Source: Arabidopsis thaliana (taxonomy: Eukaryota; Streptophyta; Magnoliopsida; Brassicales; Brassicaceae). Taken from it: a stretch of 64,000 nucleotides of DNA. Shown in pieces: positions 45,806 through 60,985 of the stretch. The translations under genes were made by a program, and so were the position numbers. Under the pieces are notes generated by a model. That model was not told the DNA's origin, made no database searches, and worked only from the letters and a program-made list of their open reading frames with translations. The stretch is from contig NC_003074.8 of NCBI RefSeq assembly GCF_000001735.4, positions 12,462,101 through 12,526,100 of the forward strand, given 5' to 3'. How positions within the stretch are numbered: the stretch's first letter is position 1; every line of letters starts with the position of its first letter.

Positions 45806-45965
45806 CAAACCTCAGCAACAAACGATTCTTCAAATGTTCCCATGATCAAAAAAGAAACATCTTTTATCTTCTGTAGAACCAAGACTCTGCTTCGCCTTCA
45901 AGAAGACTTTGTGCAAGATTCTTCTTCTTGCTTTCGATTCGACCAGAGCACACTAACGCACCATT
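45806..45965 (-). pseudogene. Element B gag fragment
   Basis: Immediately after the 5' LTR the minus strand reads SLLEGEAESWFYRR and, after two stops, SWEHLKNRLLLRFGQ, the usual gag words around a conserved Trp. The rest is replaced by the Reina-like fragment. Confidence 0.6.
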
Positions 45966-46294
45966 TGTTAAGAATAAGAAATGTAATCTCTATTTCTTAA
46001 CTTCCGATACACCGTTTTTATAAGAGATTGAGCCACTGACACATCACCGATTCATAAGAGATTGAGCCACCGGCACATCACCGATTCATAATTCTCTCTC
46101 ACAAGCGACACATACGTCACTGAACATTCATCAAACAATGCATAAAAATCTTTCTCTAGAAGATACTCTGTCTTTTATACTCTGTTATGTTCACACGCTT
46201 ATCTTCAGTTTAGCTCACGTGCTCCTCAGCTGCCGTCTCGCTCGCACATGTCTCTCTTCTCTTCTTTCTTGTGTAAACCACTAATGGCTTATCA

Positions 46295-46388
46295 CATTTT
46301 CCCAAGGGACTCATAATCTTGGGTTTGTTCATTATGAAAGTAGGGTTAACACACGTCACTTCCAGAAAGTGTCCAACAAGCTGCACAG
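46295..46388 (-). pseudogene. Lysyl-tRNA synthetase exon, first half, right of element B
   Basis: After a GTGCAG acceptor it encodes [20 protein letters not shown] and then MSPLGK, followed directly by element B. The next residue is Cys where Trp is usual. Confidence 0.9.
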
Positions 46389-46462
46389 TGAAAACATTAA
46401 GCATATGAACTAATCACATAACTTCGAATTTAATACTATAAGGGGATAACAAACTTACTTTA

Positions 46463-46619
46463 TCCAACAAATGAGCTGTCGTCAGAGGAGGTGTGCATCT
46501 GACATCAAACCTCTCACACGCATCAATTAGATACTTGTTAGCTTCCTTGCTAGCCAAGTCTTTTGATATATTAAGGTTGGCCATCTTTTCTAAATCTACA
46601 ATCATGTCAACCCTCCTAC
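46463..46619 (-). pseudogene. Lysyl-tRNA synthetase exon ([15 protein letters not shown])
   Basis: It encodes [20 protein letters not shown] and [15 protein letters not shown], then LLDK before GTAAGT. No stop occurs. Confidence 0.9.
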
Positions 46620-46697
46620 AGAAATAAAGAAATATCAAATCATTCCCAAATCCACCGAGAAGAACTCTGTCTTGACCAACAAAGATATTTCACTAAC

Positions 46698-46797
46698 CTG
46701 AATGGAGGAGTGAAGTCAATTTCAATTGGCTCTTTATCGTACCCATTAGCGTGGTATTTGATCTTATATCCACCTGTTAGTTTCTTCACCATACCTA
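46698..46797 (-). pseudogene. Lysyl-tRNA synthetase exon ([13 protein letters not shown])
   Basis: It encodes [19 protein letters not shown] and IEIDFTPPF, then a GTTAGTG donor. Confidence 0.9.
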
Positions 46798-46865
46798 CGA
46801 CAGGAAGAAAATGCTTAAGTTTTGTTCAAAACGTAAAATTAGCACTCAGTGCAAACAGAGGTATT

Positions 46866-49518
<2,653 letters not shown>

Positions 49519-49609
49519 TCATAAAAAAGGCCGGTTTGTTTTAGGAGAAAACTAGATCATGGTCGAGGAACGGACCAAAATACTTAGTAGGAAAACGAGA
49601 AAGTTCAAG

Positions 49610-49760
49610 CCGAACCAGCTAGGTGAGCTGGACAAGCTGGATGAACTAGCTAGCTAAGCTAGGTGAGCTAAACCAGCTGTAAGACTAGCTAGCTCAGCTA
49701 GGTGAGCTGATCGACAGCTCGACTGAGCTCGGTGAGCTAGTCAAGTACTGACCCAGCTGG
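49610..49760. repeat. AGCTAGGTGAGCT repeats in solo LTR D
   Basis: AGCTAGGTGAGCT and AGCTAGCTAGCT-like words recur at least five times in U3, upstream of the TATA box. AGCT is self-complementary. Confidence 0.8.
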
Positions 49761-49859
49761 GTGGTCCGGTCAGCTGACACTCGAGCTGGTGGACTGTGGT
49801 AGCTCACGGGTGAAGAGGTGTCTCGGCCAAAGGTGTAAGGTCGAGCGGGTACCAACGAA

Positions 49860-49975
49860 CGGTTGCATCGCCCAAAGGATGCAAGGAACAGATGTGACCT
49901 TTCGAAAGGATGCAAAGAACGGATGTGACCTTTCGTAAGGGTGCAAGGACCGGATGTGATGCTTCGGGAAGCATC
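49860..49975. repeat. 31- to 33-bp direct repeats, three copies, just upstream of the D TATA box
   Basis: GGATGCAAGGAACAGATGTG, GGATGCAAAGAACGGATGTG and GGGTGCAAGGACCGGATGTG follow one another with CCTTTCG(A/T)A between. The location suggests promoter elements. Confidence 0.8.
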
Positions 49976-50204
49976 CATTCGCCTCCTATATAAGGGAGGA
50001 CGCCCAAGGCATCTCACATCATCTCACAACATCCAAAACACCATAAAACATTCTTAAAGGAGTCCCAACACATCCTAGAGTTGTTGGTCGGAAAGGGGGT
50101 GCGGCTCGGCGAGTATAACTCGACCGAACCGATGCGCATGCTACCTCCCGGTCCAACGGTTCGATGGAGTGTAGAGGATGGAGAGGGTAGACCGTTCGTC
50201 TTAG

Positions 50205-50375
50205 AGACGAATCGGATCTGGTAGACCGATCGTTGGATCGGATCGGCCAGACCGATCGTCAGACGGATCGGATCGGCCAGACGGATCGGACAGACCGATC
50301 GTCGGACGGGTCAGATGGGACTGGCCGATCGTCTGACGGAACGGGTCGGACAGACCGATCGTCGGATGAGATGGA
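50205..50375. repeat. CCGATCG palindrome cluster in solo LTR D
   Basis: Seven or so CGATCG cores occur within AGACCGATCGTCGGAC-like words, downstream of the TATA box. They create a spurious plus ORF full of TDRSSDG. Confidence 0.85.
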
Positions 50376-51969
50376 TCAAGAAAAGTGTTCGAGGAAGCAC
50401 AAGGATAAGTGCATCCGAACACACCCAAGGGTCGCCCATGGATGCAATCTTACCGATAAAGGGAGAAAGCACCAAGAATGGGTAAGGAACGTGATTCACC
50501 ATATAGGATCAACATCGCGGCCGCCTTCATGTATCTATCTCCTTAGCCATGGTGAAACCGATCAGAGATCGGTAAGACCAAAGGGTGACTCGATGGATAA
50601 CCAACGGGAAAGTCCACCGTGGGAACCGATGGACAAAACGGATGTTGGACCCGCGAGCAAACCTAAGGCCGACGGAAGAAAGATTTCATGGGCTAGCCTA
50701 CGATGATCCAGTGGATGAATCCACGGACCCTTGGGTGTGATAAGGATATCGTTCGGACCGCATGGATGGATCATTAAGCCGAAAGCTTTATCGACCACCA
50801 TGGACCGGACGGGTAAACGGTTAGTAAACCGTGGGCGGTCGTAGTGTTAAACGACCGGAGCGGAAACATGGATGGTTCGATAAGCCGAGGGCTCAATCGT
50901 CCACCATGTAGCCGGAGGGGCGTACGTTTGGAGAACGAATGGACCAATAAGCCAAGAGCTTGATTCGGCCATCGTGAACCAAGGGAATCGTACGATCCCC
51001 AATCTCTATCGTTGTACTTAGACCAGTGGGGTTGGTTGGTTGTATGGCTAAGTAACGATAGGGATTGGTTCATCAATTCACGACTGATGACGAGTCGTTG
51101 AACGAATGGAGTAAGGCGACAAACGGGCTAAGGAATCAAATCCGCATATTGACCAAGGTATGTAACGATCTAGCTTATTAGTTAAGATAGACGTTTGGTA
51201 ATTGACCGTGAAAGTAGGATAAAGGAATATGCGATTGTTTGGCTTAGAATGGTTAGCGAACATATGCATGTCTTGACCGAGTAAAGGATCGATCTAAGTC
51301 TAAGGAACAAAGACGATGAAACCGGTACAAGAGTTGGTTAGAATTAAACCAAGGTTAGAAAGACTTCCGCTGTGTAATAAGAGAGCGATTATAGAATTTA
51401 GCCTCGTAAAGGCAATTCTATGTTGAATCGCGAAAAATTAAGAGGTTCGGCCGGGAAGAGGCGCGAACTTGAGTACAACGTCGCCGGACGCCGAGACGTC
51501 CAGGACGGGGTCTCACAAAAAGAGTGATAGAGATTGCTTGTTAAAGAAATAAACAGACACAAAAATTGGTAACCGAGTTCATGGCCTCAACCGTTACATC
51601 TCGGGGGAGATCTCTTGCTCCCAAAGCTTCACTATATCAAAGGAATTACAAACACACCACTAACTTGTGATGTTGTCTTTTGGTTTTTACAGATTTGCAC
51701 TCAAGAAGAACAAATATTTAAGAACAACAAAGAGGAAGAAGAAAGCTTGCTTAGGAAGCTCTTTTTATCTCTCTTCTCTAGAACTCTCTTTAGATTCTTT
51801 TCTCACCTACTTCCACTACGTTGTACGTTGTAATGCATATATAGGTGACATAAGTGGGCCCACAAACTTTTGCTTACACTTTTGTTCTTCTCCACCTTCC
51901 AATTTCGTTGGCCCAATAAAGCCCAATAATTGTGTTATGTCAAACCCAAACAACAATTCTCCACCTTTT

Positions 51970-53069
51970 GACACAACACAATCTTTCTCGACGAAATCGT
52001 TATCTGAAACCACCTCTTTCCTTTGGATGTTGAGAAGCTCGCAGCAAAGCTGAAACTTCTGACCAGGTACCATCTTAGTTAGGAAATCTGCTGGGTTGAC
52101 TATTGTGTGAATTTTGTGTAAAACTACACCGCCTTGAGACACTATATCTCTGATTAAATGAAATTTAGTCTCTATGTGCTTGGTTGTTTTGTGATGAACT
52201 GAACTCTTTGCTAGGGCTAGAGCACTCTCCGAATCACAATGAACCATAACACTGTCTTGTTTAAAACCCGATTCTGAACACAAACCTTTCAACCAAATGG
52301 CCTCTTTCACTGCTTCAATAAGAGCCATATACACTGCTTTTGTGGTTGAAAGAGCCACAACAGACTGTAAACTTGACTTCCACAAAATTGTGTTTCCACC
52401 AACTTTAAACATATATCTTGTCACTGATCTTCTCCTTTCTAAGTCTGTTGCATAATCTGAATATGAAAATCCTTTAATGCAGAATTTAGAATCCTTCTTA
52501 AAAGTCAAGTTTTGAGTGTATGCACCTTTTCAACACCTTAACACCCATTTCACTGCTGACCAATGCTCCTTTCCTAGACTTGATATAAATCTGCTTATAA
52601 AACCCACTACAAATGCTAAATCTGGCCTTGAACCAACCATGACGTACATTAAACTCCCCACAACACTTGCATATGGAATTCTTTCCATGTGTATAGCTTC
52701 TGTTTTCTTTTCTTCTTCTGACAAACTTCTAAGTTTGAAGTGAGCAGCAGTTGGTGTAATCACTGGTCTTGCTTCAAGCATTCCAAACATTTTTAAAACT
52801 TTCTCCAAGTAGTTTCCTTGAGACAAAATTAATTCTCCCTTGTCTCTGTCTCTTATGATATCCATACCCAGAATTCTTGAAGCCTTCCCCAAATCTTTCA
52901 TTTCAAACTCACAATTCAGCTTGTTTTTAAACTCTCGTATGACAGCCATATTCCCTGAAGCTATCAACATATCACCAACATAAAGCAACAAGTAGATAAA
53001 TTTGTCTGTTTGAGTGACTCTCATGTAGACACATGGGTCATAACTGAAGTAATAGAACCCTAAGTACTT
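51970..53069 (-). pseudogene. Copia E RT end and RNase H
   Basis: From 53069 the minus strand reads YDPCVYMRVTQ, then LLLYVGDMLIASG (normally YVDDML, so the catalytic Asp pair is damaged), FEMKDLGKASRILGMDI, PYASVVGSLMYVMVGSRPDL and the RNase H part YSDYATDLERRRSVT, VVALSTTKAVYMAL and HIETKFHLIRDIV with PADFLTKMVPG at the end. A frame break near 52515 separates the two ORFs. RNase H has TTKAVY where TEAEY is usual, so a catalytic Glu is lost. Tork/TAR-like copia is my best placement. Confidence 0.88.
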
Positions 53070-54235
53070 TGACTAGAATAAGAACACAACTCCAATAAAC
53101 ACACTTTATTAGAACAACCTTCACACTAATCAATCACAGATAAGTTTGGACAGTATTACGCAACATCAACAACCTGATTTGATTCAGTCAGATCCTAAAA
53201 CTACCCAAATCACAAACACAGCAACAACCGTGTACTCACTTTGTTCACTCACCAATGAAACCCACGAGACAAGTTCTTCTTAACTTTTCTAATCTTCCAC
53301 TTTTGACAAGTAAACTGGCTAACCATAATAAGAGACCAACGCTTCTCTTATATCTTGTCTTGGAAAATGGAGGATGCTTCACTTTATCCAACAGGTCCAA
53401 GTGTAGCTCCTCATCATTATCTAGACACTAGGACCATGTCCTATGCCTGACGACTTCGTCTCCTTTGTCTAAAGTGATACGTCTTTTCTTCACTCCAACC
53501 AACACGCCACATTGGCAAAAGCAACTGCTGCTTTCCCGCTTCCTCTGTTCTGCTCTGTATTGTTTCGGACATGCCTGTTGAACTTCAGACACTTTGTTTC
53601 TTCAATTTCCCCCTTTTTATCTGACTGTGACACCACAAGTAACCTGCAAAAGATTAGAGACAACCACATACAAGCTAAGCAATATTCCATACCAACATAG
53701 AATTCAAAAACCGGATTTTAAACAACTACTGCCAAGGGCATAACCATTAAAACCTGAAACACATCTGAGTTCTTGGTTCCATACATTAGTCCAACATTAA
53801 ACACACAGAAAAACCGATAAAGAAAAAGAACAGGGAGTTTCCACAACCACAAAACAATGAGTGACAAACTCCCCCTATCAAGATACACATTTAAAGACCG
53901 ACAAGGACTAAGCATCTAAGCATTGTCATCTAACTCATCATCATCGTCCTCTTCCTCCACATTCTCACCTCCCATATCATCCGGAACAGAGTACGTAACA
54001 TCAAGTACTCCCCCTACTTTAGTGCACACTCACATAAAAGACCATTCTCAACAGATAACAGAGTGTAAGGTGAGAGAAAGAGGCTTACCTGCAAGACGCA
54101 GCTGCATCGTTGTGAGGGATGCAATGAGGTTCTCCAAAGCCGCATCCAAGGTAGGGCTGTCAGTCGGTAGCACATGCACTGGTTTCACTTCCATGGTGAA
54201 CTTCTCAGTGTAGATGATAAGTAGGAGGCCTACTT
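53070..54235 (-). mobile_element. Element F: 3' LTR and terminal part of another copia-like element
   Basis: On the minus strand AAAAAGGGGGAAAT (about 53605-53618) is a polypurine tract and TGAAGAAACAAAG begins a probable LTR, 53604-53070. Its left end cuts copia E's RT in frame. Right of the tract lies non-coding sequence and a short two-exon ORF. The right edge at about 54235 is not an LTR end, so the element is truncated there. The lineage is uncertain, possibly a Sirevirus-like copia. Confidence 0.5.
53917..54200 (-). pseudogene. Short two-exon C-terminal ORF of element F
   Basis: The minus frame MEVKPVHVLPTDSPTLDAAL continues to TTMQLRLAG and a GTAAGCC donor near 54090. After an AG near 54010 it resumes DVTYSVPDDMGGENVEEED and ends in an acidic tail. 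I do not recognise the protein. An intron so close to the 3' end is unusual for copia pol, so it may be a separate ORF. Confidence 0.35.
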
Positions 54236-54300
54236 ATATGCTGAAGTGAGGTTCAGTTCAATTCCCCTTAAACACTAACATGTCGATGCAGCTATAGGGG
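54236..54300. other. Short spacer between element F and Athila-2 LTR
   Basis: It holds no ORF or repeat that I recognise. GCTATAGGGGG directly abuts the presumed LTR end. Confidence 0.3.
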
Positions 54301-55864
54301 GTGTCAATCCAGTCCACTGTTACTACTAGCAATCAAGATAACAACTAGGTCAAGCCACATTATAATGATTGTGGGTTTCTAGTAACAATCCTAGGTCAGG
54401 ATTCAAACAGGTAAAAATGAGAACTTAAGAGCCCTACTCGATCATTGGGTCGAGTAGAACCAACATGTAACAATATTAAGAACTAAAATGGAATCAACAG
54501 AGGATACAAATAACAGGTAAATAAAAGTGCAATCAGGGGGTGAATACAAATAAATCTAAGAAGAATAGAAGTCCTAAGGATGGATTCATTGATAAGGGGA
54601 ACTCTAGGGTTCATCAGGTGGCTAACAGGCGAAAGGCAGGTACCTTAGACGATAGATTCAAAAACTATGTCAATCCACTCTCATGACAGAGACCCCCATA
54701 ACTCTACCACTTCCTAATCTCAACTCTCGTTGATGAAACATAGTAGAGCAGAGTTTAAGCAACAATCTACCAAAGCCAATATACAGACTAGCCAATCTCT
54801 TGGTCTATAGTCTATAATCTCTAGAATTCGTAGATCAGGCATCCATTTGAATGTCTTTTGTACGCTGGACGTCTATGGTCGAAATTCCATATTAGCCAGC
54901 GAAAACCGCATAGAGGCCAACGAATCCAGAAGGGATCTAACCTAATCTTAACCACCTGACTAACCTAGAGATTGCCCTTATCTAATCCATCCTCAAGAAC
55001 CCTAATCACTACTCAAGCAACATAACTAAGAACACAAACCCAGAAATTACTCAAATCATACCAAAATATAGATCTAAACAAACTAAACAACTTTACTGAA
55101 AGAACTAAATGCAAAAACAAAATAGATTAAGAGTAATTAAGTTTTGAAGATTCAAGAGCACAAAGAAAAACTAAAGGAAAAAAGCTAGATCCTTTGGACA
55201 AATCCTAAAGTGATTTATTTATAGTAAAATGTTGAAAAACCTATATTCACTAGAAGACAAGAGACTTGAGGCGGTTTGGGCGAGTGCTCGATCTTGGGGA
55301 TCGAGTAAAGAGGGTGCTGCAAAGTCTGCACCTTTGTGTCTATGCTCCGAGTGATCAATTGGTCGAGTAGATGCTTCTTCCTCTCTTATATGTATGCTCA
55401 AATGTCTGGTTGAGTGGGGAATGAGGAGGATCCGAAGACGCTTTGATAGATCAACAAGTCTTGTAGATTTGGTCGCCCTTGGTCGAGTAAATGGGTCGAG
55501 TATAGGATCGAGTAGGAGGGGCGAGTAGATCGATATGTTGCTGCTTCTAAGGCTGCCTTGATCCAGTAAGTTGGTCGAGTGAATTGCTGCCTCCTTTGTG
55601 GCTGGCTGATCGACTGAACTGGTCGAGTAGAATTCTCTACTGCTTCCTTGTTGGTTGGATAAAGTAGAGTGTCGAGTAGAATCCTTGTAAGCTCCTTCTG
55701 CACCTGAAAACACTGAAACATGCAATATGTATGCAAGATGATCCTAAATGCCTAAGTGTGTAAAATAAGCTAAATGTGATGCAAAATGATATGAAACAAT
55801 GAGTGATCACTAAGCTAAATGATGATAAATACATGCCTAAAATGAGTAAAATACAGTGTTATCA
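54301..55864 (-). repeat. Athila-2 3' LTR with GGTCGAGTAG repeats
   Basis: On the minus strand GTTTGGGAAAGT is followed by TGATAACACTG, the LTR start at 55864. The end near 54301 (TGTCAATCC in plus view) is approximate. CTATAAATAAATC near 55215 is a likely TATA box. About ten GTCGAGTA-type words occur between 55280 and 55685, upstream of it in U3. Confidence 0.7.
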
Positions 55865-57159
55865 ACTTTCCCAAACTTATCTCTTGCTTGCCCTCAAGCA
55901 AACAAAAATCTTAAGTTTGAAGGTGGGGATTCAAAAACAGAAGCATGAATATAGAACGGGTAAGCTCAATGTCTAGGTAGCTAATTCTAGGTTGCAAGAT
56001 GATAGACCCTTACTTAAAAACGTTAGCCATACTCGTCACAATGCAACCTAACAACCTGCCTTAATCTATTCAAGCATTCTCATCAACCAATTCCCTTTAA
56101 CATTCATTAAGCACGAACAGTGAGTCAAGCAATGCAATGGTTATGAAGTCACTTGGTTTCGGGCTTAGGCTAAGAGACAAAAATGGTCCCTCTTATGATT
56201 TGGTCGAGTAACAGTGGACTCTCAGAGAAAAGATTGAGCTTTAGTAGAATGCCAATGGACACATACAAGAACAGATCCCATCTACCAAATGATATATACT
56301 ACGATAGCTCAGAAGATGATCACAGTCCCATAGATGTCCTAACTCTACCTTTTTCTCATTCTTTCTCTTTTTGATTCAAGTTCTAAGGGGTTCTTCTTTA
56401 AAACGATTCAAGAGTCTAGCGGGTTTGGTTTTATACTTTGACAAACTTAAGACTTTTCTTCTAATCTTAGCACATAGGGTGTTTTACCCTTTTCTTTGAA
56501 TCACAATGCCTAACTTCTTTGAATTCCAAACCCTTTACTAGACTAACACTTTTTGTATCCCCCTTAAGAACTCTAAACTCTTACTTTCTTTTTGTTTCTT
56601 TTCTTTTCTTTTCTTTCTCATTCTCATTCCCATTCAATCCATACACAATCTCAATCCCAAATGCAAGTCTCCACCTAGTCCTAACTAACCCAAAAAGCGT
56701 GGGCTAGGTCTACATGAAAGGCTGCTCTTGTCGGCTCATACCTAACACGTTATACCAAGCTCAATCGAAAAAGACCTCACAATCACACAAAAAATGATCT
56801 TTGGCTTGAAATAAGGCTAGGCTAAGGGTATGGGAAACTGCTCTAAAAATGAGAGTCAACTACTTGGATTAACACAGGGTGGTGAAGTGAATAACATAAT
56901 CCAAGTATGTATATGGTAGCCATGAGTTCACAAATAATGCATAGACATGATAATTGCATATTCAGTTCAGGTTCTAATAGATAGGGAATGACATCAGAAA
57001 AGCGAGTTTCCAATCAAAGCAGTATAGTCAAGTTGTAAATTCAAAGCAGGGTGCGGTCTTACTTCACAGAAACAATTGATTATGCAACAAAGAACTAACT
57101 ACCTGGGCATTGAACTTACTTCATTGACTCAAAACATGCTTAACGGTTTAAAATCATAA
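55865..57159 (-). other. Athila-2 3' non-coding region
   Basis: No coding frame is seen. CTTGCTTGCCCTCAAGCAAA beside the polypurine tract matches Athila-1 (13240). One more GGTCGAGTAA word lies at 56204. TC-rich runs (56340-56360, 56580-56640) are present. Confidence 0.6.
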
Positions 57160-58800
57160 TTATCCCCTATGCAAATGAGCAATCCTAAATGCAAACACAT
57201 TATATACAATCCTTATACGCTTCTTTGACTTACTCCTCTTCTCCTTCTCCCTAGGTTGAAAAGATGATTGCCTCGGTGGTGAAGGTGCAACATGGTGTTC
57301 TCTTGGCTCATATGAAGACTGTCTTGGTGGCGAAGGCGGATCATATTGTATAGGTTCATGTCGAGTGGATCCGGTTCTCCTAAAAGGCATGTCCGGTGGC
57401 ATCACCGTAGTAGAAGAAGAACAGCTGAACTTGAGTTGGAGAGCGTTAAACTTCATGTTGAGTGCTGCGAGAGCCTTATCTTGAAGTTTACACCAGCTTT
57501 GGAGAAAACCAAGACGCTTGTGAATTTCCTTCGAGTCTTTACTTTGCCTTGGCGCGGAGTACTCTTCAAAGTAAAACTGTTGTGTTGCGTAAGACTCGCC
57601 CATGGGTTCTGCCTCATCATCTGAATGATGGATTGGAGCCTCATCATCGTTCACTCCTTCCATCGGCATAGCTTCATCACCTGAAGTATAGAGGTTCTCC
57701 ACTGGTGGGCAAAACTCAATGTTGCCACCATCTCTGATCAAAGTGGAAGCGGGATTTGGAAGGAGAAAAATAGATTGTCTTGCTGCGGGGTGATCGAACC
57801 TATATTTAAAGAGGCCATTCTTCTGTTGCGACCAAAAACAATTGGAATTGATAAGGTGTTGCATATCAATCCAGCTCGGAGGAATCGTTCGAATGCAGAG
57901 GTACAATGCATGCTCTCAAAATTGGGGTCACAACTCCTGCCACAACCATTCTTCATAGTTTCTTAAGTCCCTTAGCCCATCCTCTATAACACAGCAGATG
58001 TTCGATTATGTATAATGAGACTGAAGCGTCTGCCTGATCTCCAGCTAGAACTGTACCATCTGATGCTAAATCATATAGCTCCTACAATGCTGTCTCCATT
58101 AATTCTAGCTCTCCATTGACAAAGGTCCCATTCCTCTCTCTTGCAAATAGTGCACTGGCTAAAGACCTATGAAAGTATCTAACCACCGGAAAGCTTATCT
58201 CGTTGCTCTTGGTTCTAGAGGATGAAAACCCATGTTTAGACCCAAGCGTGGCCCAGAATGACTGAAACTCTATCTTGTCAAAACGATGACTCCTGTCTTT
58301 TCGCTTGGAAATCCATACATCAGTTCGAGATGCTCGATTGGAAGCCGATACTCTACGTCATACACACAGAACTCCAGGTATCCCAAACTTCCGTCTGGCC
58401 TGATTTCAACGTCTTCTGACTCTCCATATTAGAACAATTCCACGGATGAAAGAAACTGGATGGTCTCTTCCTCATACCCTCCATTGGCCGAAACATGTGA
58501 ATATTCAGGCTGCACTAATTAAACATGTAGTCTACATCATCATAGATGCCGAGTCTCTCAATGGTCTCGGGATGAGAGTATTGAGTTCCTAAAAACTCAT
58601 TGCGGTTCAGAAGCTTGTAGTACTCGTTTCGAGTTGCACACTTCTTTGATTCCAAATCATCACCATCTCCTCTCTCTTTTTGATCAGCTTCCTCTGGTGA
58701 AGCCATTTCTTCCTCAGAGTCTTCATCTACCAGTTTCAACCTCTTTGGTTTCTTCACTCGATCGGACGGTGGAGAATGCTTTGCTTTTAATCACTAGATC
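57160..58800 (-). pseudogene. Athila ORF1/env-like protein remnant
   Basis: From about 58757 the minus strand reads a charged N-terminus, then RNEYYKLLNRNEFLGTQYSH and ETIERLGIYDDVDYMF, the start of the plant ATHILA ORF1 family (PF03078). Frameshifts and stops follow (58515-57960). The last 248-codon open stretch (57906-57160) has a Ser/Pro/Arg-rich repeat PPSPPRQSSYEPRE / PSPPRQSSFQPRE and a Lys-rich end. The family lies downstream of pol in Athila elements, and its role is not established. The protein is broken by several lesions. Confidence 0.75.
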
Positions 58801-59039
58801 AAACGGACCAGAATAAACCTCAAGAAGTCACTCGATCAAACAGTGGTGATGCTTCTCTCATTTGGTCATTCAAATCAACAGCTCATAACACTCCTCGTCA
58901 TTCGACTCGATCAACGGTTGAGATCTTTCTTGACTTGGTTTGAATTTACACAACCGTTGACTCCATCATGGTCAATGAAATAAACCTGAAACACTTAAAC
59001 AAAAACATCAAAAATAACAAGAAAGATAGAAAGTTATAT

Positions 59040-60985
59040 ATATGGATAGACACGGGACTCCCTCCCAAGTGAGCTTGTTTTAAGTCACTAAGCTTTACTC
59101 TTACAGAGCTTAGTCAAAAAGAAGGTTGAAGAGAGGAACAGAGAAGTCCTCATCTTCAATGGTTGAATTTTCAGTTTCTGAATCATATTCTGCATCCTCT
59201 CTTGACAAATGGTAGGATGAGTACTCATTTGATTTTTCTTCAAATTAAGCTTCTTCTTCTGAACCAGGCTCCTTTGACCAATCCTCAATTTCAAAATTGG
59301 GGTAGCCTTTAACCATTTCTTGAAGTTCCAGAATGCTGCTGTTTAACTCTTCTATCTTGTGAGTTAACTTTCCAATTGTATCCTCCTAAGCTTTATATCC
59401 AATCCAGAGCTCTAGGAATTCTTCAGCAACAGAATCATGAATCAAGTGTTCTTCTTCAGAAGAGGGGTCGGTGGGCCGTTTAGGCACTCGTGGAGAATAA
59501 GTCGGAATGGGGGTTTCCTCCTCACTCAACAACTTGCTATCTAGGCTTCTTTCCTCTAAGTGAACTCCTTTCTGGTCTCTGGTGCAAACCATTCTGTTGT
59601 GAAATTGTCGTCCTCCTTGATAGCTAGTGCAATTTCCATCTTCTCTGGGTCAATACCATTTGAAAACTTATTAACTCTTTTTTCAAACATCCATAGTTGA
59701 TCTTTCAGCTTCATCACCCTTGAAGATAATCCCTCTATGACTCTGCTTTGCCATTTAAATTTTTTTCTCATCTCATACCAGTCATCTTCTGTAGGATCTT
59801 CAGTTTGAGATAACCCTTCTATTGCTCTCTTCTTGTGGTCAAAAGTTCTCTTCAGCTTGCTGAGTTGAGAAGTATAGTTGACTTTTGGTGGGGTTCTAGC
59901 TTCTGTTTCTTCATCAACATCCATGTCCTGAATCCCAAAACTCTGACCTCCTATTGTTGATTTCTCTGAAGCTTTTCTGATGTCAAACTTCATCTTGATG
60001 CCTTTTTCAGGGTTCAGATTAATTTTTCCATTCCTGACATCTATGACTGTTCTAGATGAAGCTAAGAATGGTCTCCCTAGGATCAGGGGATCTTTGACTT
60101 CTTCATCTACGTCTAATACCACAAAATCTGTAGATATCTCAACATTTCCAATCTTGACAGGCAAATTTTCTATCAGACCATTAGGATGTGCAACAGAACC
60201 ATCAGCTAAGAGTAAAGCTAAGTTGCAGAACTTGTATTCCATGATCCCTAGCTTTTTAGCTGTAGAGAGAGACATAAGGCTAACGAATGCTCCCAAATCA
60301 CAAAGGCACCTATTGAATGTCAATGGTCCTAGAGAGCATGGCAGAGTGAATGAACCGGGATCATCAAGCTTTTCTTGTATGTTTCTTGAGTGATGACACT
60401 GCTAATCATCTCTTGATTTTGACCTTTCTTGAGTTTTTCAATTTTTTTTTTTTTTTAGAATAGTGAGTATTCAGCAAAGGTGTGTGCTCTATAGTCCAGA
60501 TCAATTGTTGGGTGGCAGGTGCAGCAATTTGAGTTGAATTCCCCCCCCCTTCTTGAAGCATATTGTCCTCAGTATTGGGAGTCTGATGACTTGGTGGAGA
60601 CTCACCTTCTTGGTGGATGATGATAGCATTTGCAGTAGCATAGTCCTTAGGATTCTGGACTGCTTTCCCTGGAAGTTGATGATGATGCTTCGGAGTAGAT
60701 GTTGATGCAAATTGACTCTCCACATACTAGATTTTGGAATTCAGAGCTTCGAACTTGACATTTAGATCGTTGTAAGAACAATCGATCTTGTTGTGTAATT
60801 CAGTTATCTTCTTGTCAAAAGCCATAGCGCCAGTAGCTTATCCTTGAATGATTTGTTGAATAAGTTGCTTAATTTCAGGATCTTGAGCTGTTGGGGCTTG
60901 TTGTGGTTGTTGAGTGAACCCTGGTGGATTCAGCTGTTGGTATCCTCCATTGAACTGTTGTTTCGGGACATAACCTTGGTTATAC
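59040..60985 (-). pseudogene. Athila-2 gag C-terminus and protease
   Basis: From 60985 the minus strand reads [20 protein letters not shown] and [17 protein letters not shown], then LPGKAVQNPKDYATANAI, typical gag ends. After breaks near 60720 and 60410 the retropepsin-like part follows at 60323: CDLGAFVSLMSLSTAKKLG, LPVKIGNVEISTDFVVLDVD and DPLILGRPFLASSRTVIDV. The catalytic DSG/DTG-type triad reads DLG in this family. A coiled, charged stretch continues to 59556 and frays out near 59040. No RT follows. Confidence 0.85.

Larger units (their letters stand above)
40533..46294 (-). mobile_element. Element B: LTR retroelement inserted in a synthetase exon
   Basis: LTRs lie at 40533-40828 and 45966-46294, with TGTTAAGAATAAG and GGCTTATCA ends in plus view. 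A perfect CATTT duplication flanks it (40528-40532, 46295-46299). The TATA word TATAAAAGACAGAG and the polypurine tract GAAGGGAGGGGTAT both read on the minus strand, so the element runs leftward. It keeps a short gag piece, unknown ORFs, and an opposite-strand Reina-like fragment (42499-45805). No RT of its own is visible. Confidence 0.9.

Noticed and set aside
50233..50706. 157-codon plus ORF rich in TDRSSDG repeats
   Set aside because: It is a translation of the CCGATCG repeat cluster in solo LTR D and has no domain or gene context.
57346..57671. Plus ORFs opposite the Athila env-like tail
   Set aside because: Shadow frames; the minus frame has recognisable repeated modules and family context.
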